Origin: Klenkia sesuvii
GTDB taxonomy: Bacteria > Actinomycetota > Actinomycetes > Mycobacteriales > Geodermatophilaceae
Assembly (NCBI RefSeq): GCF_037083825.1
Contig: NZ_JBAPLU010000011.1
Coordinates: forward strand, 74,843 to 138,842
DNA: 64,000 bases
Direction of reading: 5' to 3'
The translations under genes were made by a program, and so were the position numbers. A model generated the notes under the pieces. It saw only the letters and a list, made by a program, of their open reading frames with translations, was not told the DNA's origin and searched no databases. Positions within the stretch are counted from its first letter, which is position 1; every line of letters begins with the position of its first letter. Below, piece by piece: positions 34,176 to 41,031 of this stretch.

Positions 34176-34758
34176 ACCGCCGCCGCACCGCCCTGCTCGC
34201 CCTCCCCGCCGCGCTGCTCCTGGCCGCCTGCGGATCCTCCCCCGAGGGCGCCACCTCGTCCTCGGACGGCGGGGCGGCCACCGCTTCGTCGCCCGCGGTC
34301 CAGGGGCCGACGGCCGGTGCGGCGGGGTGCACCGACGCGCCCGCCACGGCCGAGGCGCCGGCTTCGGTGTCGACCGACCTGTCGGTGCAGCCCGGGTCAG
34401 CGGCACCGACGCCGAGCCGCCGTGCGGGTTGGTGGTCGCCGACGTGGTGGTCGGCGACGGGCCGGTGGCGGAGTCGGGATCGGCGGTCGAGGTGAAGTAC
34501 GTGGGCGCCTTCTACGAGTCCGGCGAGGTGTTCGACGCCTCGTGGAAGAACGGGGCGGACTCCACGCTGCCCTTCACCGCCGGCGCCGGCCGGGTGATCC
34601 AGGGCTTCGGCCAGGGCGTGCAGGGCATGGCGGTCGGTGGCCGGCGGGTCATCACCATCCCCAGCGACCTCGGCTACGGCGACCGCGGCGCGGGTGGTGG
34701 GGCCATCCCCGGCGGCGCCACCCTCGTCTTCGTCGTGGACCTCGTCTCCGTCAGCTGA
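34172..34758 (+). pseudogene. FKBP-type peptidyl-prolyl isomerase lipoprotein, split by a one-base frameshift
   Basis: The GTG at 34172 opens a lipoprotein precursor (signal and lipobox LLLAACGSS, Cys near residue 20) that runs out of frame after about residue 75. The FKBP catalytic domain follows in the next frame to a stop at 34758 (VEVKYVGAFYESGEVFDASW, FTAGAGRVIQGFGQGVQGMAVGGRR, ITIPSDLGYGDRGAGGGAIPGG). Adding one G at the CCCGGG run (34391-34396) restores a continuous protein through QPGVSGTDAEPPCG. The gene may therefore be a real pseudogene, a strain-specific lesion, or a sequencing error. It overlaps the cobN stop (GTGA), so it is probably co-translated with cobN. A separate start within the second frame is less likely. 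Confidence 0.8.
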
Positions 34759-34769
34759 GCGCTGGCCCA

Positions 34770-34841
34770 GGGTGGCCGGACATCTCGTACGGTGGCCGGC
34801 CGGTGCTCGGTGCGCAGACCGTGGGAGATGTCAGGCCACCC
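34770..34841. repeat. Palindrome overlapping the pabBC stop codon
   Basis: Seventeen-base arms (34770-34786 and 34825-34841) pair with one mismatch. They contain GGTGGCC and GACATCTC with their complements. An inner ACGGT/ACCGT stem is nested. The right arm includes the reverse-strand stop of pabBC (34831-34833). The core CATCTCGTACGGTGGCCGG is nearly repeated at 49960-49978, so this appears to be a dispersed element. Confidence 0.7.
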
Positions 34842-36609
34842 CGGGCGGGAGGCCGGGGAGCAGGACGGCGGGGCGCCACCCGCGCAGCGAGCTGACCACG
34901 GCCAGCTCCTCGGCGGCGTGCAGGTCGGCGACGGCCAGCACCCGCTCGGCCAGCACGCCCTCGGCCACCAGCCGGGCGCGGGCGGTGCCGGGCAGGCAGC
35001 CCGAGCTCGTCGGGGGCGTCCACCAGGTGCCGTCGAGCCGCACGCAGAGGGTGGCGATCGACGTCTCGGTGACCTCGCCCCGCTCGTTGACCAGCACCAC
35101 GTCGTCGGCGTGCGGGTGCCGGGCGGCCGCGGCGGTGTAGACGTCGCGGCGGGTGGTCTTGTGCTGCAGCCACGGGCTCGCGGAGTCGACGGGCACCGTG
35201 TCCACGGCCAGCCGCACCGGCCCGGTCGTCCCCGGCAGGTCGGCCACCGTCACCGCCACCCGGCCGGCGCGGTCCAGCGTCAACCGCACCCGGCTCGCCG
35301 CCCGCCCGGCCACGGCCTGCTCCAGCGCAGTGACCACCACGGCGAGGTCGCAGGCATGGCCCAGGTAGTCGGCCGAGTCGGCCAACCGCGCCAGGTGCTC
35401 GGGCAGGTGGGTGAAGCCGGCGTCCGCCGTGTGGCCGAGCGTCTCCAGCAGCTCGAACTCCCCGGTCGGTGCGGTCAGCACCGCGGCCTTGGCGCGCAGC
35501 TCCCGGCGCTCGGCGGCGGCGTCGGAGCTCCAGGTGATGCCCCCGCCCGCGCCGTAGACCGCCTGCCCGCCGGCCACGACCGCCGTCCGGATGGCCACCG
35601 AGAAGCGCCCCGACACCGGCTCCCCGGGCGGGGCCAGCCAGCCGACGGCCCCGCAGTAGACCCCGCGCGGCGAGGCCTCCAGGTCGGCGATCGCCTGCAT
35701 CGCGGCGGCCTTGGGCGCGCCGGTGACCGACCCGCACGGGAAGGTCGCGGCCAGCAGCTCGACCAGGCCGACCTCCGGGCGCAGGGTCGCCCGCACCTCG
35801 CTGACCAGCTGCCACACGGTCGGGTAGCGCTCGGCGGTGAACAGCTCGGTGACCTCGACGCTGCCGACCTCGGCCACGCGGCCCAGGTCGTTGCGCAGCA
35901 GGTCGACGATCATCAGGTTCTCGGCCCGCTCCTTGGGGCTGGACCGCAGCTGCGCCACGACGGCGTCGTCCTCGGCCGTCGTCCGGCCCCGGGCCGCCGT
36001 CCCCTTCATCGGGCGGGTGCGCACCCGGCGCCCCGACCACTCCAGGAACAGCTCGGGGCTCGCCGAGGCCACCGTGTGCGTGCCGGTGTCCACCAGTGCC
36101 CCGTACGCGCACCGCTGGGCGAGCACGAGGTCGGCGTACAGCGCGGCCGGGTCGGCGCAGGGTGCGCGCAGCCGGTCGGTGAGGTTCACCTGGTAGGTCT
36201 CACCGGCGGCGATGAGCGCCCGCACCTGCTCGACGGCCCGCGCGTGCTCGGCGTCCGTGCGGTCCAGCAGCCACGGGCCGGTCGACGTCCCGCCCACGAG
36301 CGCGGGGGCGGCGGTGGGCCCGTCGGACAGCCCGAACCAGACCAGCGGTGGGTCGCCGTCCTCAGGTCCCCGCACGGCGAGCGACGGGTCCAGCCCCGGC
36401 GCCGCCTCGTAGGACAGGACGCCGTGCGCCCACGCCCCGCCGGCGACGGCCGCCTCGACCTCCCGCAACGCAGGTCGCACCTCGGCGGCCGTGCGGGCCA
36501 CCACCACCCGGGTGGGCGCGCGGAACAGCCACGCCGTCCCGGCCACGAGGTCGTCGAACCGGGCGGTCACCGGGCCGCCGCGCACCTCGGGCCCGCCTCG
36601 ACCGGTCAC
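34831..36609 (-). CDS. pabBC: Fused aminodeoxychorismate synthase component I and 4-amino-4-deoxychorismate lyase (PabB-PabC)
   Basis: The roughly 592-residue protein makes p-aminobenzoate for folate. The first 360 residues are a chorismate-binding PabB domain: GETYQVNLTDRL, ASPELFLEW, RTRPMKGTAARG, SPKERAENLMIVDLLRNDLG, and FPCGSVTGAPKAAAMQ. From about 370 a class IV PLP lyase follows, with LQHKTTRRDVY (probable PLP lysine), VNERGEVTETSIATL and TSSGCLPGTAR. A glutaminase (PabA) partner is not seen nearby. The GTG at 36609 overlaps the cobS stop as GTGA and was chosen for that coupling; GTG 36570 is an alternative. It is the last gene of the phosphatase-cobU-cobS unit. Confidence 0.92.
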   Translation of the reverse strand: MTGRGGPEVRGGPVTARFDDLVAGTAWLFRAPTRVVVARTAAEVRPALREVEAAVAGGAWAHGVLSYEAAPGLDPSLAVRGPEDGDPPLVWFGLSDGPTAAPALVGGTSTGPWLLDRTDAEHARAVEQVRALIAAGETYQVNLTDRLRAPCADPAALYADLVLAQRCAYGALVDTGTHTVASASPELFLEWSGRRVRTRPMKGTAARGRTTAEDDAVVAQLRSSPKERAENLMIVDLLRNDLGRVAEVGSVEVTELFTAERYPTVWQLVSEVRATLRPEVGLVELLAATFPCGSVTGAPKAAAMQAIADLEASPRGVYCGAVGWLAPPGEPVSGRFSVAIRTAVVAGGQAVYGAGGGITWSSDAAAERRELRAKAAVLTAPTGEFELLETLGHTADAGFTHLPEHLARLADSADYLGHACDLAVVVTALEQAVAGRAASRVRLTLDRAGRVAVTVADLPGTTGPVRLAVDTVPVDSASPWLQHKTTRRDVYTAAAARHPHADDVVLVNERGEVTETSIATLCVRLDGTWWTPPTSSGCLPGTARARLVAEGVLAERVLAVADLHAAEELAVVSSLRGWRPAVLLPGLPPGVA

Positions 36610-37349
36610 CCCAGCAGCACCGCGGCGGCCAGCAGCGTCGCGGTCGCGGTCACCTCGCCGGAGGCGCCCATGACGTCGCCGTTGACCCCACCCAGGCGCG
36701 CCCGGGCCCGGCGGTGCAGCAGCTCGCCCGCCGCCAGGCCGACGACCCCGGCACCCACCAGCCGGGCGCCGAGGGGCGCGTCGCCCAGCCAGACCGCCGT
36801 CCCGAGCACGCAGAGGACGGCGACCGCGCAGCACCCGGCCAGCCAGACCCGCGACACCGTGCCGGCCACCGCCGCGGCCAGCGACGACCCCGCGGCCACC
36901 GGCACCCCCGGCAGGCCGCAGCGCGCCATCGCCAGGCGCGCGGCCACGACCGCCGTCCACAGCGCGAGCCACCCGCCGTCGACCACGAGCAGCCCGGTCA
37001 GGCAGGCGACCTGCAGCAGCAGCACGAGCACCAGGGTGGCAACGCCGAACGGCCCGACGTCCCCGGCGCGCATCACCTCCAGCGCCCGCTCGCGCCCGCG
37101 CAGCGGACCCAGGCCGTCGGCGGTGTCGGCCAACCCGTCCAGGTGCAGCCCCCGGGTCAGCCAGGCCAGCAGCGCCACCGCCAGCACCGCGCCGACCAGG
37201 GGTGATGCGTACCGGGCCCCCAGCCAGCCGGTGAGCGACGCCAGGTCACCGAGCACCAGCCCGACCAGCGGCGCCCACGGCAGCACACCGCGCGGCGAGG
37301 GGTTGCCCGGCACCCGCGCGATGGTCAGCCAGGCGAAGGCGGCCCTCAC
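36606..37349 (-). CDS. cobS: Adenosylcobinamide-GDP ribazoletransferase (cobalamin synthase CobS/CobV)
   Basis: CobS is a membrane enzyme that joins adenosylcobinamide-GDP with alpha-ribazole (or its phosphate) to make cobalamin or its phosphate. The 247-residue product has about six membrane segments and the family signature TRGLHLDGLADTADGLG near residue 70, whose Asp residues bind metal. Also present are VMRAGDVGPFGVATLVLVLLLQ, a Pro/Gly loop, and GGVNGDVMGASGE near the C-terminus. GTGA overlaps link it to cobU upstream and pabBC downstream. The GTG at 37349 is fixed by the overlap. Confidence 0.94.
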   Translation of the reverse strand: MRAAFAWLTIARVPGNPSPRGVLPWAPLVGLVLGDLASLTGWLGARYASPLVGAVLAVALLAWLTRGLHLDGLADTADGLGPLRGRERALEVMRAGDVGPFGVATLVLVLLLQVACLTGLLVVDGGWLALWTAVVAARLAMARCGLPGVPVAAGSSLAAAVAGTVSRVWLAGCCAVAVLCVLGTAVWLGDAPLGARLVGAGVVGLAAGELLHRRARARLGGVNGDVMGASGEVTATATLLAAAVLLG

Positions 37350-37867
37350 CGCAGCCGCTGGGGAAGCCCGGCGACGACGAACCACACCTCGTCGGCGGTC
37401 GCGGCCAGCCGCTGGTTCACCGTGCCCAGGGTGTCCCGGAAGATGCGCCCGGACGCCGTCTCCGGCACCACGCCCAGCCCCACCTCGTCGCTGACCGCCA
37501 CCACGTGCGCCGGCGTCATCACCCACGCCTCGAGCAGCTCGTCGACGCGCCGCGAGAGCCGGTCGCGGGCGCGCTGACCGCCGTCCCAGACCCCGCTGGC
37601 GTCCATCATCGCGGTGACCCAGGTGGTCACCGAGTCGACCAGGTAGGTGCCCGGCAGCACCAGCTCACCGGGGTTGGTGGTCTCCTTCGTCGTCCACGCG
37701 GCCGGACGGCGGGCGCGGTGGGCGGCGATCCGCGCGGTCCACTCGGCGTCGTCCGGGCGGGGGTCGCTGGTGGCCAGGTAGGTGACGTCGTCGCGGCCCT
37801 CGAGCAGCGACTCGGCGTGCGCGGACTTGCCCGACCGCGAGCCGCCGAGCACCAGCGTGCGGCTCAC
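37346..37867 (-). CDS. cobU: Adenosylcobinamide kinase / adenosylcobinamide-phosphate guanylyltransferase (CobU/CobP)
   Basis: CobU phosphorylates adenosylcobinamide and then adds GMP to activate it for the nucleotide loop. The 173-residue product has the P-loop GGSRSGKSAHAE at residues 8-19 and YLATSDPRPDDAEWTARIAAHRARRP with the conserved ARI-HRxRRP pattern that includes the guanylylated histidine. YLVDSVTTWVTAMM and VVAVSDEVGLGVVP follow, with FRDTLGTVNQRLAATADEVWFVVAGLP at the end. All parts are intact. Overlaps of four bases join it to the phosphatase and cobS genes. Confidence 0.96.
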   Translation of the reverse strand: MSRTLVLGGSRSGKSAHAESLLEGRDDVTYLATSDPRPDDAEWTARIAAHRARRPAAWTTKETTNPGELVLPGTYLVDSVTTWVTAMMDASGVWDGGQRARDRLSRRVDELLEAWVMTPAHVVAVSDEVGLGVVPETASGRIFRDTLGTVNQRLAATADEVWFVVAGLPQRLR

Positions 37868-38400
37868 AGCTCGAGCCGGGTGATCGAGCCGTTGTGCGGG
37901 GTCGTGTGCGGCATCGCCTCGGGCCCGTCACCGGCCACGACCGCCTGGGCCGCCCGGATCGTGTCGCCGTGGGTGACCAGCGCGACGACCTCGGCCGGCG
38001 GTCGTGCCTGCAGCTGGCCCAGGTAGTCGGCCACGCGGGCGTGCAGCTGGGCGAGGGACTCGCCGCCCTCGGCCGACCAGTGGACGTCTGTCCAGTCGAC
38101 GACGTCCCACAGCTCGCGGGAGGGCCGGCCCTCCAGCACGCCGTAGCCCTGCTCGCGCAGCGCGGGGGTGGTGGTGAAGCGCCGGCCGGTGGCGGCCATG
38201 CAGTGCTCGGCGGTCTGGACCGCGCGGTGCAGGTCGCTGGCCACCATCGCGCCGGGGCGCAGCTGCGCCAGCTCGGCGGCCGCCCCGCGGGCCTGCTCGT
38301 GGCCCAGCTCGGTCAACGGCACGTGCGCCGTCTGCCCCTGCATGAGGCCGGCGGCGTTCCAGGTGCTCTGTCCGTGCCGGACGAGCAGGAGCGTGGTCAT
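37864..38400 (-). CDS. Histidine phosphatase family protein, probable alpha-ribazole phosphatase (CobC-like)
   Basis: This 178-residue branch-1 histidine phosphatase has the catalytic LVRHGQSTWN (His 9), SDLHRAVQTAE near residue 56 and ALVTHGDTIRA near 143. CobC-type enzymes remove the phosphate from alpha-ribazole phosphate or cobalamin phosphate. Its place at the head of a coupled cobU-cobS operon supports that role, although phosphoglycerate-mutase-like specificity cannot be excluded from sequence. The start appears leaderless: TAGGCT (38409-38414, reverse strand) lies eight bases before the ATG. Confidence 0.85.
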   Translation of the reverse strand: MTTLLLVRHGQSTWNAAGLMQGQTAHVPLTELGHEQARGAAAELAQLRPGAMVASDLHRAVQTAEHCMAATGRRFTTTPALREQGYGVLEGRPSRELWDVVDWTDVHWSAEGGESLAQLHARVADYLGQLQARPPAEVVALVTHGDTIRAAQAVVAGDGPEAMPHTTPHNGSITRLEL

Positions 38401-38436
38401 CACCGGGGAGCCTAGGGGCCTGGTTACCGTCGAGGG
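38401..38436. promoter_or_regulatory. Compact bidirectional promoter with two leaderless starts
   Basis: A 36-base gap separates two divergent starts. On the minus strand TAGGCT (38409-38414) lies eight bases before the phosphatase ATG. On the plus strand TACCGT (38425-38430) lies six bases before the GTG at 38437. The -10 boxes are about ten bases apart, so polymerases would compete. Confidence 0.45.
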
Positions 38437-39264
38437 GTGACGATCCCGATGCGGCCACCCACCGACGGTCCCGGCGCCGCGGCCCTGGGCGCCCGCCGAG
38501 GTGCCCCGCGGGCCACCCGCCCGACCGGCCCGGACCCGCTGGCCCCGCTGCTGGACCTGCCCGGTGTGCGCGACGCCGCCGACGCCGCCCGCACCGCCGT
38601 CGACCGCCTGCTCGGCCACAAGGTGCTCCGCCGGGAGTCGGCCGGGGTGAGCTCGGAGTCCGCGCTGCGCGGGGCCCGGGCCTCGGCCGCGCTGGAGGGC
38701 GTCGACGTCCCGCTGGCCCAGGTGCGCACCGGTGACGTCAGCGAGCCGACGCTGCAGGGGGCGCTGCGGGTGTCGGTGGCGCTGGGCTCGATGGTGGAGA
38801 CCTGGGACCGGGCGCCCGGGCAGGTGCTGGCCCGCATGCACGTGCTCGCCGTCGCCGACCTGGTGCCGCAGGCCGAGCTGGGCCGCCCGGCCGCGCACGC
38901 CGGGGAACGGTTGGGCGGGGTCTTCGCGCTGGTCACCGGCGCGACGGCCGCGCCGGCGGTGGTGGTCGCGGCCGTGGTGCACGGTGAGCTGGCCGCGGTG
39001 GAGCCCTTCGCCGTCGGCAGCGGCGTGGTGGCCCGGGCAGCCGGCCGGCTGACCGGCATCGCCCGCGGTCTGGACCCCAAGGCCGTGTCGGTGCCCGAGG
39101 TGGGCTTCGCCGAGCTGGGCGCCGATGCCTACGCGGCGGCGCTGGCCGGCTACCGCAGCGGGACGACCGACGGCGTGGCCGGCTGGCTGGTGCACTGCGC
39201 CCGCGCGACCGAGCTCGGCGCCCGCGAGGGCCTGGCCATCTGCGAGTCCCTCCTCCGCGGCTAG
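38437..39264 (+). CDS. Degenerate Fic-like protein (often labelled oxidoreductase in actinobacteria)
   Basis: The 275-residue protein resembles a conserved actinobacterial family that I recall as poorly annotated. Features match the Fic fold. An N-terminal SAALEG near residues 84-89 fits the Fic inhibitory helix pattern SxxxEG. EPFAVGSGVVAR at 189-200 aligns with the Fic active loop HPFxxGNGRxxR, but the catalytic His is Glu and Asn is Ser. AMP transfer therefore seems unlikely. No NAD(P) or flavin motif is visible. Homologues sit near the ssd/tad and HAD genes in other genomes; here the tad locus starts 6 kb away. It may act as a binding protein; its function is unknown. Confidence 0.7.
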   Translation: MTIPMRPPTDGPGAAALGARRGAPRATRPTGPDPLAPLLDLPGVRDAADAARTAVDRLLGHKVLRRESAGVSSESALRGARASAALEGVDVPLAQVRTGDVSEPTLQGALRVSVALGSMVETWDRAPGQVLARMHVLAVADLVPQAELGRPAAHAGERLGGVFALVTGATAAPAVVVAAVVHGELAAVEPFAVGSGVVARAAGRLTGIARGLDPKAVSVPEVGFAELGADAYAAALAGYRSGTTDGVAGWLVHCARATELGAREGLAICESLLRG

Positions 39265-39395
39265 CGCGCCGGGCGGCCCCCAGCCCGCCGCGCGCCGCCC
39301 CCCCCCGAAGGGTTGCCCGCCGAGGGCGGGGACGGGGCGTGGGCGTCGGGGCACGGCCGCCCCTGGCGATGCACGCCGGGCCGCGCCCGCCGCCA

Positions 39396-39420
39396 TCCAC
39401 AACCGGAGCCCTTGTCCACC
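39396..39420. promoter_or_regulatory. Paired TCCACA motifs in the 234-bp gap before the aldo/keto reductase gene
   Basis: TCCACA (39396-39401) and TTGTCCACC (39412-39420) lie about 80 bases before the next start. They resemble actinobacterial DnaA boxes (TTGTCCACA). Similar pairs occur at 45111, 49167 and 53030. The rest of the gap is GC-rich with C and G runs and shows nothing else. Confidence 0.35.
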
Positions 39421-39498
39421 GAGTGCTGCAGGAGGGTTGTCACCGGCGCCGGTACGTGCACTGGTTCAGCACCCGGCGCTCGGGGCAGGAACTGCTGC

Positions 39499-40554
39499 AT
39501 GCGATCACTGGACGTCGACGGGCTCGGGCAGGTCTCCCGGATCGGGCTGGGCACCTGGCAGTTCGGCTCCCGCGAGTGGGGTTACGGCGACGACTACGCC
39601 GACAGCGGGGCGACGGCCATCGTCCGGCGGGCACTCGAGCTCGGCATCACCCTGTTCGACACCGCGGAGGTGTACGGCCCGGGGAAGAGCGAGCGCATCC
39701 TCGGTGCCGCGCTCGCCGACGACCGCGGCGACGTCGTCCTCGCCTCGAAGGTCCTCCCGGTCGCGCCGTTCCCCAAGCTGGTGCGCAAGGCGTGGCAGGG
39801 CAGCGCCGAGCGGCTGGGGGTGCGCCGCATCCCGCTCTACCAGGTGCACCAGCCCAACCCGGTGGTCCCCGACACGGTGACCATGAAGGGCATGGGGGCG
39901 CTGCTGGACGAGGGCCGCATCGGGGCGGTCGGCGTCTCCAACTACTCCCTGGACCGGTGGCGGGCCGCCGACGACGCACTCGGCCGGCCGGTGATCAGCA
40001 ACCAGGTCGAGTTCTCCCTCGCCGCCGCCGGCCCGCTGGAGGACCTCGTGCCCTTCGCCGAGGCGCACGACCGCCTGGTCATCGCCTACAGCCCGCTCGC
40101 GCAGGGGTTGCTCGGCGGGAAGTACGGCGTGGACAACCGGCCCGGCGGGGTGCGGGCGATGAACAAGCTGTTCGGCACCGAGAACCTGCGGCGGGTCGAA
40201 CCCCTGCTGGCGGTGCTGCGCGAGGTCGCCGACGCCCACGCCGTCGCACCCGCGCAGGTGGCGCTCGCCTGGCTGCTCGCCCAGCCGCGCACCGTGGCCA
40301 TCCCCGGCGCCTCGACCGTCGAGCAGCTGGAGTTCAACGCCGCGGCCGCCGACCTCGAGCTGGGCGGCGACGAGGTCGCCGCGCTGACCGCCGCCGCGCG
40401 GGCCTTCCAGCCGCAGTCGGCGGTGAGCACGCTGGCCGAGCGGGCCAAGGAGGAGGCCGGGCCCTTGTTGGACCGGGCCCGCTCCGAGGCCGGGCCGTTG
40501 CTGGACCGGGCGGCCCCCGTGCTGGACCGGGTCAGGCAGGCCCTGCGGCGCTGA
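39499..40554 (+). CDS. Aldo/keto reductase
   Basis: This 351-residue NADPH-dependent reductase has the AKR order: IGLGTWQFGSREWGYG, then FDTAEVYGPGKSERILG (catalytic Asp and Tyr near residues 53-58). ASKVLP holds the active lysine, followed by YQVHQPNP and GVSNYSLDRWR. AWLLAQPRTVAIPGASTVEQLEFN binds the cofactor. The C-terminus adds an unusual coiled segment with three copies of GPLLDRA-like units. The ATG at 39499 is favoured by the domain start, with AGGA nine bases upstream; the open frame begins at 39313. The 3' end overlaps the convergent DUF1232 gene by 23 bases. Confidence 0.9.
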   Translation: MRSLDVDGLGQVSRIGLGTWQFGSREWGYGDDYADSGATAIVRRALELGITLFDTAEVYGPGKSERILGAALADDRGDVVLASKVLPVAPFPKLVRKAWQGSAERLGVRRIPLYQVHQPNPVVPDTVTMKGMGALLDEGRIGAVGVSNYSLDRWRAADDALGRPVISNQVEFSLAAAGPLEDLVPFAEAHDRLVIAYSPLAQGLLGGKYGVDNRPGGVRAMNKLFGTENLRRVEPLLAVLREVADAHAVAPAQVALAWLLAQPRTVAIPGASTVEQLEFNAAAADLELGGDEVAALTAAARAFQPQSAVSTLAERAKEEAGPLLDRARSEAGPLLDRAAPVLDRVRQALRR

Positions 40555-40957
40555 CGCCGGCCAGTCGCCGCACGAGCTGCAGCCCGGTGTCGCTGCCCGG
40601 CCAGTGCCGGTCCAGCGCACCCGGACCCGCGGTCCGCACGACCGAGCGCAGCACGAGCGCCACCACGACCGCGTCGTCGGCGTACCCGATCACCGGGACG
40701 ACGTCGGGCACCAGGTCCAGGGGCGAGGCCAGGTAGACCAGCAGCAGGCCGAGCCGGATGCGCACCCCGCGGGGCAGCGACGGGTCGGCGGCCAGCCGCT
40801 TGACCAGCCGGACGACGTCGGGCAGCAGCCGCAGCGCCTCCCGGGCCGACACCGTGTCGGGGTGCCTGCGGGCATACCCCCACAGCAGGCCGAGCAGCAC
40901 GGCGTACACCAGCAGCAGCCCCGCCAGCACCCCGAGCACGACCTGCCACCACGTCAT
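40532..40957 (-). CDS. DUF1232 (YkvA-type) membrane protein
   Basis: The 141-residue product has an N-terminal membrane segment (residues 4-28, WQVVLGVLAGLLLVYAVLLG) and a DUF1232 core at about 65-110 with VYLASPLDLVPDVVPVIGYADDAVVVALVL. DUF1232 is a small membrane-associated domain of unknown function found in many bacteria. The ATG at 40957 places the hydrophobic anchor at the start. The gene lies between argG and the aldo/keto reductase, with a 74-base upstream gap that shows no clear promoter. Confidence 0.8.
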   Translation of the reverse strand: MTWWQVVLGVLAGLLLVYAVLLGLLWGYARRHPDTVSAREALRLLPDVVRLVKRLAADPSLPRGVRIRLGLLLVYLASPLDLVPDVVPVIGYADDAVVVALVLRSVVRTAGPGALDRHWPGSDTGLQLVRRLAGVSAAGPA

Positions 40958-41031
40958 CGGTGGAGTCTGCCCCGGGCGGCGTGGACCAGGGGGAGGACGG
41001 CCGCGTGCCCTCGGTCACGCACGGGGGCTCC

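Noticed and set aside
26871..34406. A 2511-residue open frame on the minus strand
   Set aside because: It is antisense to the ligase, the PP2C gene and cobN, and its product is a His/Arg/Val/Gly-rich shadow typical of very GC-rich DNA. The riboswitch and cobN motifs fix the true strand.
34172..34758. Programmed -1 frameshift as the explanation for the FKBP gene
   Set aside because: No in-phase slippery heptamer and no obvious downstream pseudoknot were seen; an indel at CCCGGG is simpler.
39313..39498. Upstream extension of the aldo/keto reductase
   Set aside because: The added residues are not part of the AKR fold; the domain starts right after the ATG at 39499.
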